A stretch of DNA of 7,005 nucleotides from Anaerolineales bacterium (lineage in GTDB: Bacteria > Chloroflexota > Anaerolineae > 4572-78 > J111). The stretch covers positions 1 through 7,005 of the forward strand of contig JAAUSP010000410.1 in NCBI GenBank assembly GCA_012032575.1, given 5' to 3'. A program made the position numbers and the translations under genes. The notes under the pieces are model-generated. The model saw only the letters and a list, made by a program, of their open reading frames with translations, was not told where the DNA came from and did no database searches. Below, piece by piece: positions 1 to 6,614 of the stretch (the first letter of the stretch is position 1; each line of letters begins with the position of its first letter).

Positions 1-372
<372 letters not shown>

Positions 373-384
373 TCAAAGAAATTT

Positions 385-1901
385 CTATTGGATAGTTATC
401 TCTTTGCTCCAATCACTCCACAGATTGTTTTGTTGACTATCTACAGCCGTTTGCAGATGTTGTGGCCTCCAATAATGGTTATACTCGTTAAACTTGGGTA
501 GTTGCAAGTGAGCCGGTGTGAAAGAACGAATGACAAAATAATAGTTCTTTTTGGCAGGTAGGCCGGTAACCAAATAACTCGAACTAGTTTTATCCTTTGT
601 TTTGTCAAAAATGATATATGGCCCACCAGAGGTAGTGGAGTAACCGATTTGGTAGTATCCTCCATGCTCTGTATAAGTAACAGGCACCCAGGTAAGCTCG
701 ATGGTATCAGTAGATACAAAGGTACCTTTCAATTTTACAGGGGGTATTGTTTGGGTGCTGATCCCTCCAAAACAAAAATCTATTCTTTTTTTGGCGCAAT
801 TTTGAAGTTTCGGATTGGTTGCAATCAACTTGTTATAACTTAAGTCAATCCAATCTGCATGCAACTCGGTGATTGAAACAGGTACTTCACCAGTCAATTG
901 ATTACTTTCAAGAAGCAAGGTTTGTAATGCGCTTAGATTACCTACACTGGCAGGAATATTTCCGCTTAGTTGGTTAGCTGATAAATAAAGACCACCGAGA
1001 TTGGTAAGTTGCCCCAGTCGAGTAGGGATAGTTCCCGTCAGGTAATTGTACGACAAATTCAATGTGGCTAAGTTAACTAAATTACTAAGGCTGGGGGGAA
1101 TAGGACCACTCAATTCGTTAAATGATAGATCCAGATATTGGAGACTAGAAAGGTTTCCCAATTCAGAGGGAATGCTTCCATCTAATTGATTATAATACAG
1201 ATTTAATGCATCCAAATTGACCAAATTACCAAGTTCGGCAGGGATAGAACCACTCAATTGGTTAAATGACAAATTGAGGTTTCTTAATTTTGCCAATTTA
1301 CCCAATTCATGAGGAATAGTACCGGTTAGTTCATTATCGGATAATTCAAGGATTTTTAATTTTTTCAGATTGCCCAGTTCAGGCGGGATAGGGCCTTGCA
1401 AGTTGTTTCGTGATAAAAAAGATATTCCAGCTTCACCAAGTTGCCTAATTCGGCTGGAATGTTTCCGGTGAAAGGCCCATATAACGATAATGACCTTAAA
1501 TTGGTTAATTTCCCTAGCTCAGATGGAATACTCCCATGCAATGTTACTCCACTTGTTTCATCGTTACCCGCCAAAGACAAGTGATCCAATCGGGAAAAAT
1601 TGCCCAATTCAGGGGGTAGTGTTCCATCCAGAGTAATACCAGCAAGATCAATATGACTAACATGTTCATCTTTACAAGCTATACCCTGCCAGTTACATGG
1701 TGAATAATTTGTTATCCACCCTGCTGCTTGTGACCAATTTGATCCTGGTCCATTCGTACTTTCATACAAGGCAATCAAAGAGCGGCATTCTATTCTAGGT
1801 ATCTCGGCCACATCATTGCAAACATCATTCTGAGCATATGAAGTCGGTGAACCATTCAACAGCAAAAACAGAACAATAGTTGTAGCCCAGAACCTGCTCA
1901 T
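385..1901 (-). CDS. Secreted plant-type leucine-rich-repeat protein with C-terminal Fn3-like domain, one frameshift
   Basis: As written this is two overlapping frames, 1901-1365 and 1401-385. They join into one 505-residue protein if the A6 run at 1415-1420 (T6 on the coding strand) is read as seven bases, giving LEYLFLSRNNLQGPIPP across the junction. In the joined protein, a signal peptide covers residues 1-23 (hydrophobic core, SYA cleavage site). A plant-like LRR N-cap follows, with CRSLIALYESTNG and PCNWQGIAC (Cys69, Cys76). About eleven repeats of some 24 residues come next, with consensus LxxLxLSxNxLxGxIPxxLGNL. A Cys-containing cap lies near residues 370-380, and a fibronectin type III-like domain runs from about 386 to the end. 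No membrane anchor, lipobox or kinase is seen. The likely role is extracellular ligand or protein binding, target unknown. GGAAGGG lies 5 nt before the start. The gene is clearly more A+T-rich than its neighbours, which may mean transfer. Confidence 0.85.
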
Positions 1902-1917
1902 TCTAACCCTTCCAAAT

Positions 1918-1939
1918 GTACTCAGCGTTAACAGAGTAC
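1918..1939. promoter_or_regulatory. Perfect 6-bp dyad upstream of the LRR gene (possible operator)
   Basis: GTACTC and GAGTAC are a perfect inverted repeat with a 10-nt spacer. The site starts 17 nt before the LRR start codon and spans about -17 to -38 relative to it. It is too loosely spaced for a strong hairpin and has no T-run, so an operator-like protein site is more likely than a terminator. A dyad of this size could occur by chance. Confidence 0.25.
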
Positions 1940-2005
1940 CTATCCCTATCCGCCCGCATAGCTACGCGCATCCAGTATCCAATCAACCTGTCTTAATAGC
2001 TACTG

Positions 2006-2359
2006 CTACTTCAAAGGCAAATATCTTATCTGACCAGCCCATTCATCCTCAAGGCTACATTCCGCCAAAAGAAGAATATCCTCAATCACAGGTCCTATCG
2101 AGGCGGTACGGCTTGCCTCAAACACTCCAGGCATGGCCTGCCCCGCCTCAATGCGGGCATAAGCATATTTGGTAATCGTGCTAACGTCGTGGGTAAGCAG
2201 CACCCGATTTTGTTGGGCCGCCCATTCCAAAAGAGTTGGATCGTCTACCCCAGCAAGGCCCACATCCTGAACTCGCATGATATCCAAATCTGCAACTCGA
2301 CGTAACAAGCCACGCACAATATTGTTATTGAAATTTTCGTCGGCAAGCAACCGAAGCAT
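2006..2359 (-). CDS. DUF5615 PIN-like protein, probable toxin/nuclease partner of the upstream DUF433 protein
   Basis: A protein of 117 residues, the usual size for DUF5615 (PIN-like, related to Mut7-C). The family start LADENF (residues 5-10) supplies acidic residues Asp7 and Glu8. A second acidic pair, Asp39-Asp40, sits in GVDDPTLLEWA, and LLTHD brings Asp58. This spacing matches the acidic metal site of PIN-like RNases. By family the product is a cytoplasmic ribonuclease-type toxin; activity here is inferred. The start codon is 4 nt after the stop of the DUF433 gene, with only a weak purine stretch before it, so translational coupling is likely. The downstream gap to the LRR gene is 104 bp, with no clear terminator. 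Confidence 0.85.
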   Translation of the reverse strand: MLRLLADENFNNNIVRGLLRRVADLDIMRVQDVGLAGVDDPTLLEWAAQQNRVLLTHDVSTITKYAYARIEAGQAMPGVFEASRTASIGPVIEDILLLAECSLEDEWAGQIRYLPLK

Positions 2360-2363
2360 ACAC

Positions 2364-2699
2364 TCAGGCTTTCTGATTGGCCCGCCGGGCTAACAGACGG
2401 TCCCGAATACCGTCGGGGTCAAAGCGGGTTTCGTTATGCTGGCGCACGTCGGCGGCCAGTTGGCGGCGCTGGCTTAGATAAGCCTCAACCCCGGCTCGCT
2501 GCTGGAGATAATAACCGATCACGGCGTAAACATCGGCCAAAGACAGGCTGGGATACTGGGCTACGATTTCCTCGGCGGTTGCTCCTTCGGTAAAGGCAGC
2601 AATGACCGTATCCAGGGTAACACGGCTGCTGCCAACCCGAACCACCCCATCTACATCAGTTTTGAGCGGAACAGGGGTTTCGACAATGACTAAACTCAT
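2364..2699 (-). CDS. DUF433 protein, probable antitoxin
   Basis: A 111-residue DUF433 protein. It contains the typical small beta segment VDGVVRVGSSRVTLDTVI (about residues 16-33) followed by the helical stretch FTEGATAEEIVAQYPSLSLADVYAVIGYYL (about 36-65), the helix-turn-helix-like core of the family. A charged, Arg-rich C-terminal tail (about 75-111) would suit contact with the partner. DUF433 proteins commonly precede a DUF5615 gene and are treated as antitoxin and autoregulator; repression here is inference. The start has a strong Shine-Dalgarno AGGAGGTG (complement of 2705-2712) and a sigma70-like promoter just upstream. It is the first gene of a two-gene operon and lies next to the MITE-like element. 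Confidence 0.85.
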   Translation of the reverse strand: MSLVIVETPVPLKTDVDGVVRVGSSRVTLDTVIAAFTEGATAEEIVAQYPSLSLADVYAVIGYYLQQRAGVEAYLSQRRQLAADVRQHNETRFDPDGIRDRLLARRANQKA

Positions 2700-2725
2700 A
2701 AATTCACCTCCTGGCTGATAGATAT

Positions 2726-2754
2726 ATCATAGCCTAAAACAGCAACCGAGGCAA
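2726..2754 (-). promoter_or_regulatory. Sigma70-like promoter of the DUF433/DUF5615 operon
   Basis: On the minus strand there is TTGCCT (-35, complement of 2749-2754), a spacer of exactly 17 bp, and TATGAT (-10, complement of 2726-2731). The predicted transcript start is about 10-20 nt before the Shine-Dalgarno. The -10 matches consensus at 5 of 6 bases and the -35 at 4 of 6. Confidence 0.6.
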
Positions 2755-2771
2755 CGAGTCGTTATCCCAGA

Positions 2772-2957
2772 GGGGGTATTTCCGTTTGGAGGCGAATTTT
2801 TAGACCAGCCCGCCCGGAAATGAATTTCCGGGCTATCGAACAGCGCCGGATTAATCCGGCTAGCCTCGTTCACGAGGCGCTGCTTACTAGCTCGGCGAGT
2901 TCATCGCCGAGCGGGTTATACCAAACGACAAGTTCGCCCAAAAAGTGAAATACTCCC
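2772..2957. mobile_element. MITE-like non-coding element with terminal inverted repeats and imperfect flanking direct repeats
   Basis: This element fills most of the 336-bp gene-free gap between holA and the DUF433 gene. The left end (2772-2799, starting GGGGGTATTTC) and the right end read on the other strand (2957-2930, starting GGGAGTATTTC) match at 21 of 28 positions, including the shared GGCGAA. Just outside are direct repeats TTATCCCAGA (2762-2771) and TTATTCCAGA (2958-2967), 9 of 10 identical; a common GGG extends the match to 12 of 13. This resembles a target-site duplication. No reading frame of note lies inside, so the element would be non-autonomous. The interior is a branched set of hairpins (separate entry). 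A structured RNA gene or a REP-like element is the alternative reading. Confidence 0.55.
2807..2917. repeat. Symmetric branched hairpin cluster (four perfect stems inside two nested stems)
   Basis: Four perfect hairpins follow one another: 2812-2833 (10-bp stem, GA loop), 2845-2860 (16-nt perfect palindrome GCCGGATTAATCCGGC), 2863-2878 (7-bp stem, 2-nt loop) and 2890-2912 (9-bp stem, GTTCA loop). CAGC at 2841-2844 pairs with GCTG at 2879-2882, enclosing the two middle hairpins. AGCCC at 2807-2811 pairs with GGGTT at 2913-2917 (one G.U), enclosing all four. The single-stranded joints on either side of the inner stem are both 7 nt (2834-2840 and 2883-2889). The fold is strand-symmetric, so it could act in DNA (transposase or structure recognition) or RNA. 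Confidence 0.7.
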
Positions 2958-3003
2958 TTATTCCAGAGGGCTTGAGGTTATCAATGATATCGAAAAACGG
3001 TAC

Positions 3004-3034
3004 AACGGCGGTCGGCGGTCAGTGGTCTGCCGTT
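3004..3034. repeat. GGCGGTC heptamer repeat with weak hairpin just after holA
   Basis: GGCGGTC occurs twice, then AGTGGTC (3007-3027), a strict 7-nt period. AACGGC (3004-3009) can pair with GCCGTT (3029-3034) across a 19-nt loop. On the minus strand a T5 run (complement of 2993-2997) follows 6 nt after the stem. This could serve as a weak terminator for holA, but the loop is long and the T-run displaced. Confidence 0.4.
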
Positions 3035-3035
3035 C

Positions 3036-4048
3036 CTACCGCATGCACAACCGTGCGATTAGCGTATCCAGCGCCAGCAAACTATCCATCCGGCCCGTCT
3101 TGATCGCCACATCAATCTCCAGCAGCATTTCCATGGTTTGTTCCAGGCGGGCCATCGAGAAATTGGCAGCCTCTTTGAGGCGGGCGGTGGCGGCATAGTC
3201 GCTTTTCCAATTTTTGACTTTGGCAATTTCCGCCGGGGACATGCCCCGCTCAGCCATGTCTTTGACCTCGATCAGGGCGCGGATTTGGGCGGCAATGCTG
3301 CCGAGGATGGCCATGGGGTTGCTGCCTTCGTCCAGTTCTTTGTGCAGTTGGTCGTAAGCGCGGCGGGCGTTGCGCTGGCCGATGGCGTTGGACAGGCCAA
3401 ACTGGTCGGCTTCTTCGGTGTAGGGGACCAGCAAATCAATATCGGCTTTGGTGATGGGGCGCTGGCCGGCGGTGTAAAGAGCCAGCTTTTCCAGCTCGTT
3501 GTTGAGGGTATGCAAATCCGCGCCGACCCGCCGGGCTAAGATATCGGCGGCCCCCGGCTCGATGATGGCCTTGTGTTCGGTGGCCCGGCGAATAATCCAG
3601 CCCGGCAAATTCTCCGAAATGGCAAACAGCGTCACCTCGCCGCCGACGGCTTTGGCCGCCTTGAGGATGAGGTGCGAGCGGTCCAGCGTTTTGGTCTCGA
3701 CCAGTACCAGATCGGTGCTCGGCGGCATGCGGCCCAGGTGATCCACCAGGGCTTGCAACTGTTCGCTTTTATCGGGGCTGCTAGGGTTGGTGATTCTGGT
3801 TGGGTCGCCTTCCCCGCCCTCGCCCCGGCCGCTCAGCGAGGCCAGGTAGCCGTTGACAATTACCAGCCGTTTGGGGGCCAGAAAAGGCATCGAGTCGGTG
3901 TGCTGGCGCAGGTCACTCAGGCGCAGGGTGCGACCATCCAGCAAGGCCATATTCATCTCCGCCGTCGTTGGGTCGCCCAGCGAGGCGCGCAGCGCGGCTA
4001 TCTTTCCGCGCGTGAAAAGTCGTCGGGGCCGTGAAAGACGTACAGCAT
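3036..4048 (-). CDS. holA: DNA polymerase III delta subunit, frameshifted near its N-terminus
   Basis: Delta is the clamp-loader subunit that opens the beta sliding clamp during DNA replication. The uninterrupted part (3956-3036, 306 residues) carries the delta-family order: LAPKRLVIVNGYL, then LPGWIIRRATEHKAIIEPGAADILARRVG, then DLHTLNNELEKLALY, and a C-terminal helical domain with NPMAILGSIAAQIRALIEVKDM and a TGRMDSLLALDTLI end. The true start is upstream at 4048, where MLYVFHGPDDFSRAE matches the family N-terminus. That frame hits TAG at codon 17. Adding one A to the AAA at 4005-4003 (coding strand) gives AEKIAALRASLGDPTTAEM and a normal 337-residue protein. No Shine-Dalgarno is visible at 4048 because the GAATGGC repeat reaches the start codon. 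Delta has no Walker A motif, as expected. Confidence 0.92.
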
Positions 4049-4145
4049 GGCGAATGATGAATGGCGAATGATGAATGGCGAATGGCGAATGGCGATACTA
4101 TTAATTCGTCATTCGTTTATTCGCCATTCGCTCATTCGCCATTCG
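4049..4145. repeat. Palindromic GAATGGC heptamer repeat between DUF6391 gene and holA
   Basis: The left arm holds six full heptamers at 4052-4093, in the order GAATGAT, GAATGGC, GAATGAT, then GAATGGC three times. The right arm (about 4104-4145) holds inverted units (GCCATTC, GTCATTC, plus 8-nt variants), so the strand can fold into a long imperfect hairpin with a short A+T-rich tip near 4097-4103. It fills the whole 98-bp gap and touches both the holA start codon and the DUF6391 stop. No T-run suggests it is not a classic terminator. Confidence 0.85.
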
Positions 4146-4146
4146 A

Positions 4147-4653
4147 CTATTGGACTGTTTCGACGCGGTGCGTAATCAGGTTGCCGGCGGGGTTGACGCT
4201 GACATTTTTGATTTCCAGGTTGCCGGGCTGGCCGGTAGTGGTGAAACGCTCTTGCAGAATTAACCCCAGTGGTTGAGCCACAATAGCGGCCAGAGTCGCG
4301 GCCAGAATCGCCGCCGGAATGGTGGCCCAGCGGAAGCGGCCCCGGCTGGGGTCGAGGCTGATGGCCACAAAGGCGGCCAGGCCGGTCAGCAGGCCGGTGG
4401 TGGCGACCACCGTGCCGCAGCGGGGATGCACAGCCAGTTCGGCCTCACCCTGGCGCAGGCGGCGCAGGGCTTCCTGGGCGGCGTGTTTGACCTCCGCCGT
4501 ATCAACCGGGCCGTAGAGGGTGAAGCCGTTCCAATCGCTGCGACCCACCAGCGATAAATTGCCATTGCGCCGGCTCAAAAGATGAATTGTGGCGTGTTCC
4601 AGGCCGTGATTGCGCTGGATGCGGGTAATCAGGGACGAGTTTAGTAAACCCAT
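4147..4653 (-). CDS. DUF6391 family membrane protein
   Basis: A 168-residue protein of unknown function. The N-terminal domain begins with NHGLEHATIH (residues 15-24), the hallmark of DUF6391; His16, His20 and His24 with Glu19 could form a metal or ligand site, which is inference. HPRCGT (76-81) follows. Two predicted membrane helices lie at about 82-100 (VVATTGLLTGLAAFVAISL) and 109-134 (WATIPAAILAATLAAIVAQPLGL). A short polar tail follows. The start is supported by AAGGAG (complement of 4663-4668) 9 nt upstream. It lies 104 bp downstream of the sortase gene and before holA, all on one strand, but palindromic repeats on both sides make a simple operon uncertain. Confidence 0.75.
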   Translation of the reverse strand: MGLLNSSLITRIQRNHGLEHATIHLLSRRNGNLSLVGRSDWNGFTLYGPVDTAEVKHAAQEALRRLRQGEAELAVHPRCGTVVATTGLLTGLAAFVAISLDPSRGRFRWATIPAAILAATLAAIVAQPLGLILQERFTTTGQPGNLEIKNVSVNPAGNLITHRVETVQ

Positions 4654-4684
4654 AAAAGAAAACTCCTTGAGTATATGTTAGAAA

Positions 4685-4736
4685 GCTGGAAGGTTGGAAG
4701 GTTGGATTTTACCAATCTTCCAGCCTTCCAACCTTC
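4685..4736. repeat. Palindromic GGAAGGTT octamer repeat between sortase and DUF6391 genes
   Basis: GGAAGGTT is repeated with an 8-nt period at 4688-4706, and its inverted copies (CTTCCAGC, CTTCCAAC, CTTCC) fill about 4717-4736. The arms fold over a small ATTTTA tip, and the 18-nt outer pairing (4688-4705 with 4719-4736) matches at 17 of 18. It sits 21 bp past the sortase stop and upstream of the DUF6391 Shine-Dalgarno, so it could influence either transcript. Confidence 0.8.
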
Positions 4737-4757
4737 CCCTAAACCAGGGAAGGTTAT

Positions 4758-5744
4758 TTACAGGGGTTTGGCGACAACAATTACCCGGTGGGTATTGTTA
4801 GTGTAGGGCCAACATGTGACCAGAGTAATCCGTTCGTCGGTGGTGGCGGCAATCCATTGGGCGTTGCGCTGGCGTACCTCAATCGGCTCGCCTTTTTCTT
4901 TGACAATCGTCTTCAAGTCAACGACATATTCAAAAGCCTGGTTGTTGGCATAAACCGTAACCTTGTCACCTACCTCCACGTTGACCAGATCACGAAAAAC
5001 TTCACCGTTGACGTTGTGATGGCCGGCCATGACCGTGTTCCCCGGCTGGCCCAGGCGAGCGCTGGTTTCGTGCCAGCCGGCGGCGTAATCGGCCACCTGC
5101 CAGATGCTATACTGCTGACCGTTCTGCTCCACTACCTGCCAGCCGACCTGAGTCACATTGGCCTCAATGCTGACCGAGGGAATGACCAGTCGGGTAGGAA
5201 TACCATCGCCGTTGGCCGGTGGATTGGGGGCGGGAGCCGGCGGGGCCGGTTCGGGCGTGGCGGTAGCGGTGGGCGTAGGCAGCGGATAAAGGTCCGGCGT
5301 TTCCACCGGCGGGGCCGGCGGAGCCGGTGGTGGCGGCGCAGGGGTATCGGTTGGTGGCGGCGCATCTACGACGGGCGGGGCCTGGTCGCCGGGTTCAATG
5401 GTCACCGGGACGGGCGTTGGCTCATCCGCGTTGAGGGTTTCGGGTAAGAAGTTGGGCGGCGGCACTACCCAGGTGGCAGTAGGCGTCGGCGGCTTGGTGG
5501 GCGAAGGGGTCAGCGTGGGCGGCGGACTCCAGACAGTGGCGGTCGGAGAGGGCGTGGCGGTCGCCGGAGGAGCCGCCTGCGCCAGCGCCCCCGGCGGCGC
5601 ATTCAGCACCAATTCCCAGCGAGCCTGCACGTCCTGATAGGTCCAGAAGAGGGCCAGGGCGCTTAAAATCACAATGGTCCAGACAAAGCTGGCAAACATC
5701 AGGGCTATTTGCTCAAACAGAACTTGTTTGTTTGATATCTTCAT
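4758..5744 (-). CDS. Membrane-anchored sortase with long Pro/Thr-rich stalk
   Basis: A 328-residue cysteine transpeptidase of the sortase superfamily, which cleaves sorting-signal proteins and joins them to the cell surface or to each other. An uncleaved N-terminal helix (about 11-35, LMFASFVWTIVILSALALFW) anchors it in the membrane. A low-complexity stalk rich in Pro, Thr and Ala (about 49-183, with TPTATATP and PAPPAPP runs) places the enzyme away from the membrane. The catalytic domain starts near IPTRLVIPSVSIEANV. It shows the full triad: His242 in MAGHHN, Cys311 in LVTCWP and Arg320 in NTHRVIV. The class is not certain; single-TM sortases of this layout are often class D or E-like. No sorting-signal substrate is encoded in the window. 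AGGAAAG lies 9 nt before the start. Confidence 0.92.
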   Translation of the reverse strand: MKISNKQVLFEQIALMFASFVWTIVILSALALFWTYQDVQARWELVLNAPPGALAQAAPPATATPSPTATVWSPPPTLTPSPTKPPTPTATWVVPPPNFLPETLNADEPTPVPVTIEPGDQAPPVVDAPPPTDTPAPPPPAPPAPPVETPDLYPLPTPTATATPEPAPPAPAPNPPANGDGIPTRLVIPSVSIEANVTQVGWQVVEQNGQQYSIWQVADYAAGWHETSARLGQPGNTVMAGHHNVNGEVFRDLVNVEVGDKVTVYANNQAFEYVVDLKTIVKEKGEPIEVRQRNAQWIAATTDERITLVTCWPYTNNTHRVIVVAKPL

Positions 5745-5790
5745 AAAGTGAGACTTTCCTGAAGGTAACAGGACATTTTAAAGACTGTGT

Positions 5791-5839
5791 TGCGTGTTCC
5801 GTGTTCCGTTAAGTGACGGAACACGCAAGACGCAAGACG
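5791..5839. repeat. Hairpin and heptamer repeat between lgt-like and sortase genes
   Basis: CGTGTTC is repeated with a 7-nt period from 5793. Its second copy forms a perfect 10-bp stem, CGTGTTCCGT (5800-5809) with ACGGAACACG (5816-5825), loop TAAGTG. The right flank carries another heptamer, ACGCAAG, twice (5823-5836). On the minus strand it lies 35-83 nt past the lgt-like stop with no adjacent T-run. Confidence 0.75.
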
Positions 5840-5873
5840 TATTTGAGTTAATTTACCGCATCCAAACCCATTC

Positions 5874-6608
5874 TTATCCCCTCACACCCCTGGTAAAATT
5901 ATAAGCCATAACGGTCAGGGAGACAACTAAAGCGGCCAAAGCCGCAACCTGTACGGCCAGAAAACCGGGGCCGATCAGCTCCGGCTGGGCGCGAAAAACT
6001 TCCAGCAGCAGCCGGCCCAGGCTGTAAAGCGCCGCCAGCAGCCAAAAGTGAACGCCGGGCCAGGGCCGCCAGGCTCGATTGAGATACCAGACCCCCAGCA
6101 TAATCAGCCCAACCCCGGCCTCATACAGTTGGATCGGATGGCGGGTGGTCCCGGACAGCTCGACGGCCCAGGGCAGGGCAGCCGCTGCGCCGATGCCTTC
6201 ACCGCCCAGAAACGCACCAATATGGCCAATGACAAAAGCCAAAGCCAGGCCCGGCGCTAAAGCATCGAGAAATAACCCCAGCGGGACCCGCTGCCGCTGG
6301 AGATAGATGAGCACGACCAGTCCCGCCACCACCATCCCTTCGAGTGGGGCCAGGGCGTTGCGGGATAAGGAAAGCGCCTGGCTCAAATCACCGACATAAT
6401 TATTCCAATGGTTGAATACAAACCACAGCCGCGCGCCGATCACCCCGGCCAGTAAACCATACAACCCGGCATTGTAGACGTAATCGCCATCGAGACCCAC
6501 CTGCCTGGCCCGATAAGCCGCCAGCCACAACCCGGCCCAAAAGGCCAGCAGTAATAACAAAGGATAGGTGGGGATAGCTAACGGGCCAACAGAGAGGATG
6601 GGCAGCAT
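5874..6608 (-). CDS. lgt: Prolipoprotein diacylglyceryl transferase-like membrane protein with altered active-site motifs
   Basis: A 244-residue polytopic membrane protein of the Lgt family, which moves a diacylglyceryl group from phosphatidylglycerol to the lipobox Cys of prolipoproteins. Family marks present are the N-terminus with GPLAIPTYPLLLL (Tyr15), GARLWFV (58-64), HPIQLYEA (157-164) and SLGRLLLEVFR (196-206). The core motif, GRxGNFxNGE in canonical Lgt, is GHIGAFLGGE here (128-137): Arg becomes His129, Asn becomes Ala132, and only the Glu is kept. The loop that usually reads SFHGG is VVAGL, without His. It is also shorter than most Lgt proteins. It may therefore be a lineage-specific Lgt, or a paralogue with another or no acyltransferase activity. 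The start matches the family, but the repeat upstream ends at about 7 nt from the ATG and no Shine-Dalgarno is seen. The symbol is given by family only. Confidence 0.82.
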   Translation of the reverse strand: MLPILSVGPLAIPTYPLLLLLAFWAGLWLAAYRARQVGLDGDYVYNAGLYGLLAGVIGARLWFVFNHWNNYVGDLSQALSLSRNALAPLEGMVVAGLVVLIYLQRQRVPLGLFLDALAPGLALAFVIGHIGAFLGGEGIGAAAALPWAVELSGTTRHPIQLYEAGVGLIMLGVWYLNRAWRPWPGVHFWLLAALYSLGRLLLEVFRAQPELIGPGFLAVQVAALAALVVSLTVMAYNFTRGVRG

Positions 6609-6614
6609 AAGGGT

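Noticed and set aside
441..719. Second minus-strand frame inside the LRR gene's Fn3 region
   Set aside because: It overlaps the Fn3-like domain in another frame and shows no domain or start signal.
1940..2000. Promoter for the LRR gene in the 104-bp gap
   Set aside because: Only weak -35/-10 candidates such as TTGATT with a poor -10 can be drawn; readthrough from the TA operon is equally possible.
2807..2917. tRNA-like cloverleaf, because of the branched stems and a GTTCA loop
   Set aside because: There is no anticodon arm, acceptor end or T-loop/D-loop consensus, and the stems are perfect palindromes unlike tRNA arms.
3138..4034. Plus-strand open frames opposite holA
   Set aside because: They mirror the coding strand of a clear delta subunit and carry no family signature or ribosome binding site.
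4049..4145. CRISPR array, because of regularly repeated units
   Set aside because: The units are 7 nt and directly abutting, with no unique spacers; the second half is the inverted copy.
4788..5447. Long plus-strand open frame (219 residues) opposite the sortase gene
   Set aside because: It is antisense to a well-supported sortase, arises from the G+C-rich Pro/Thr stalk, has a Gly/Arg-rich composition and no recognisable domain.
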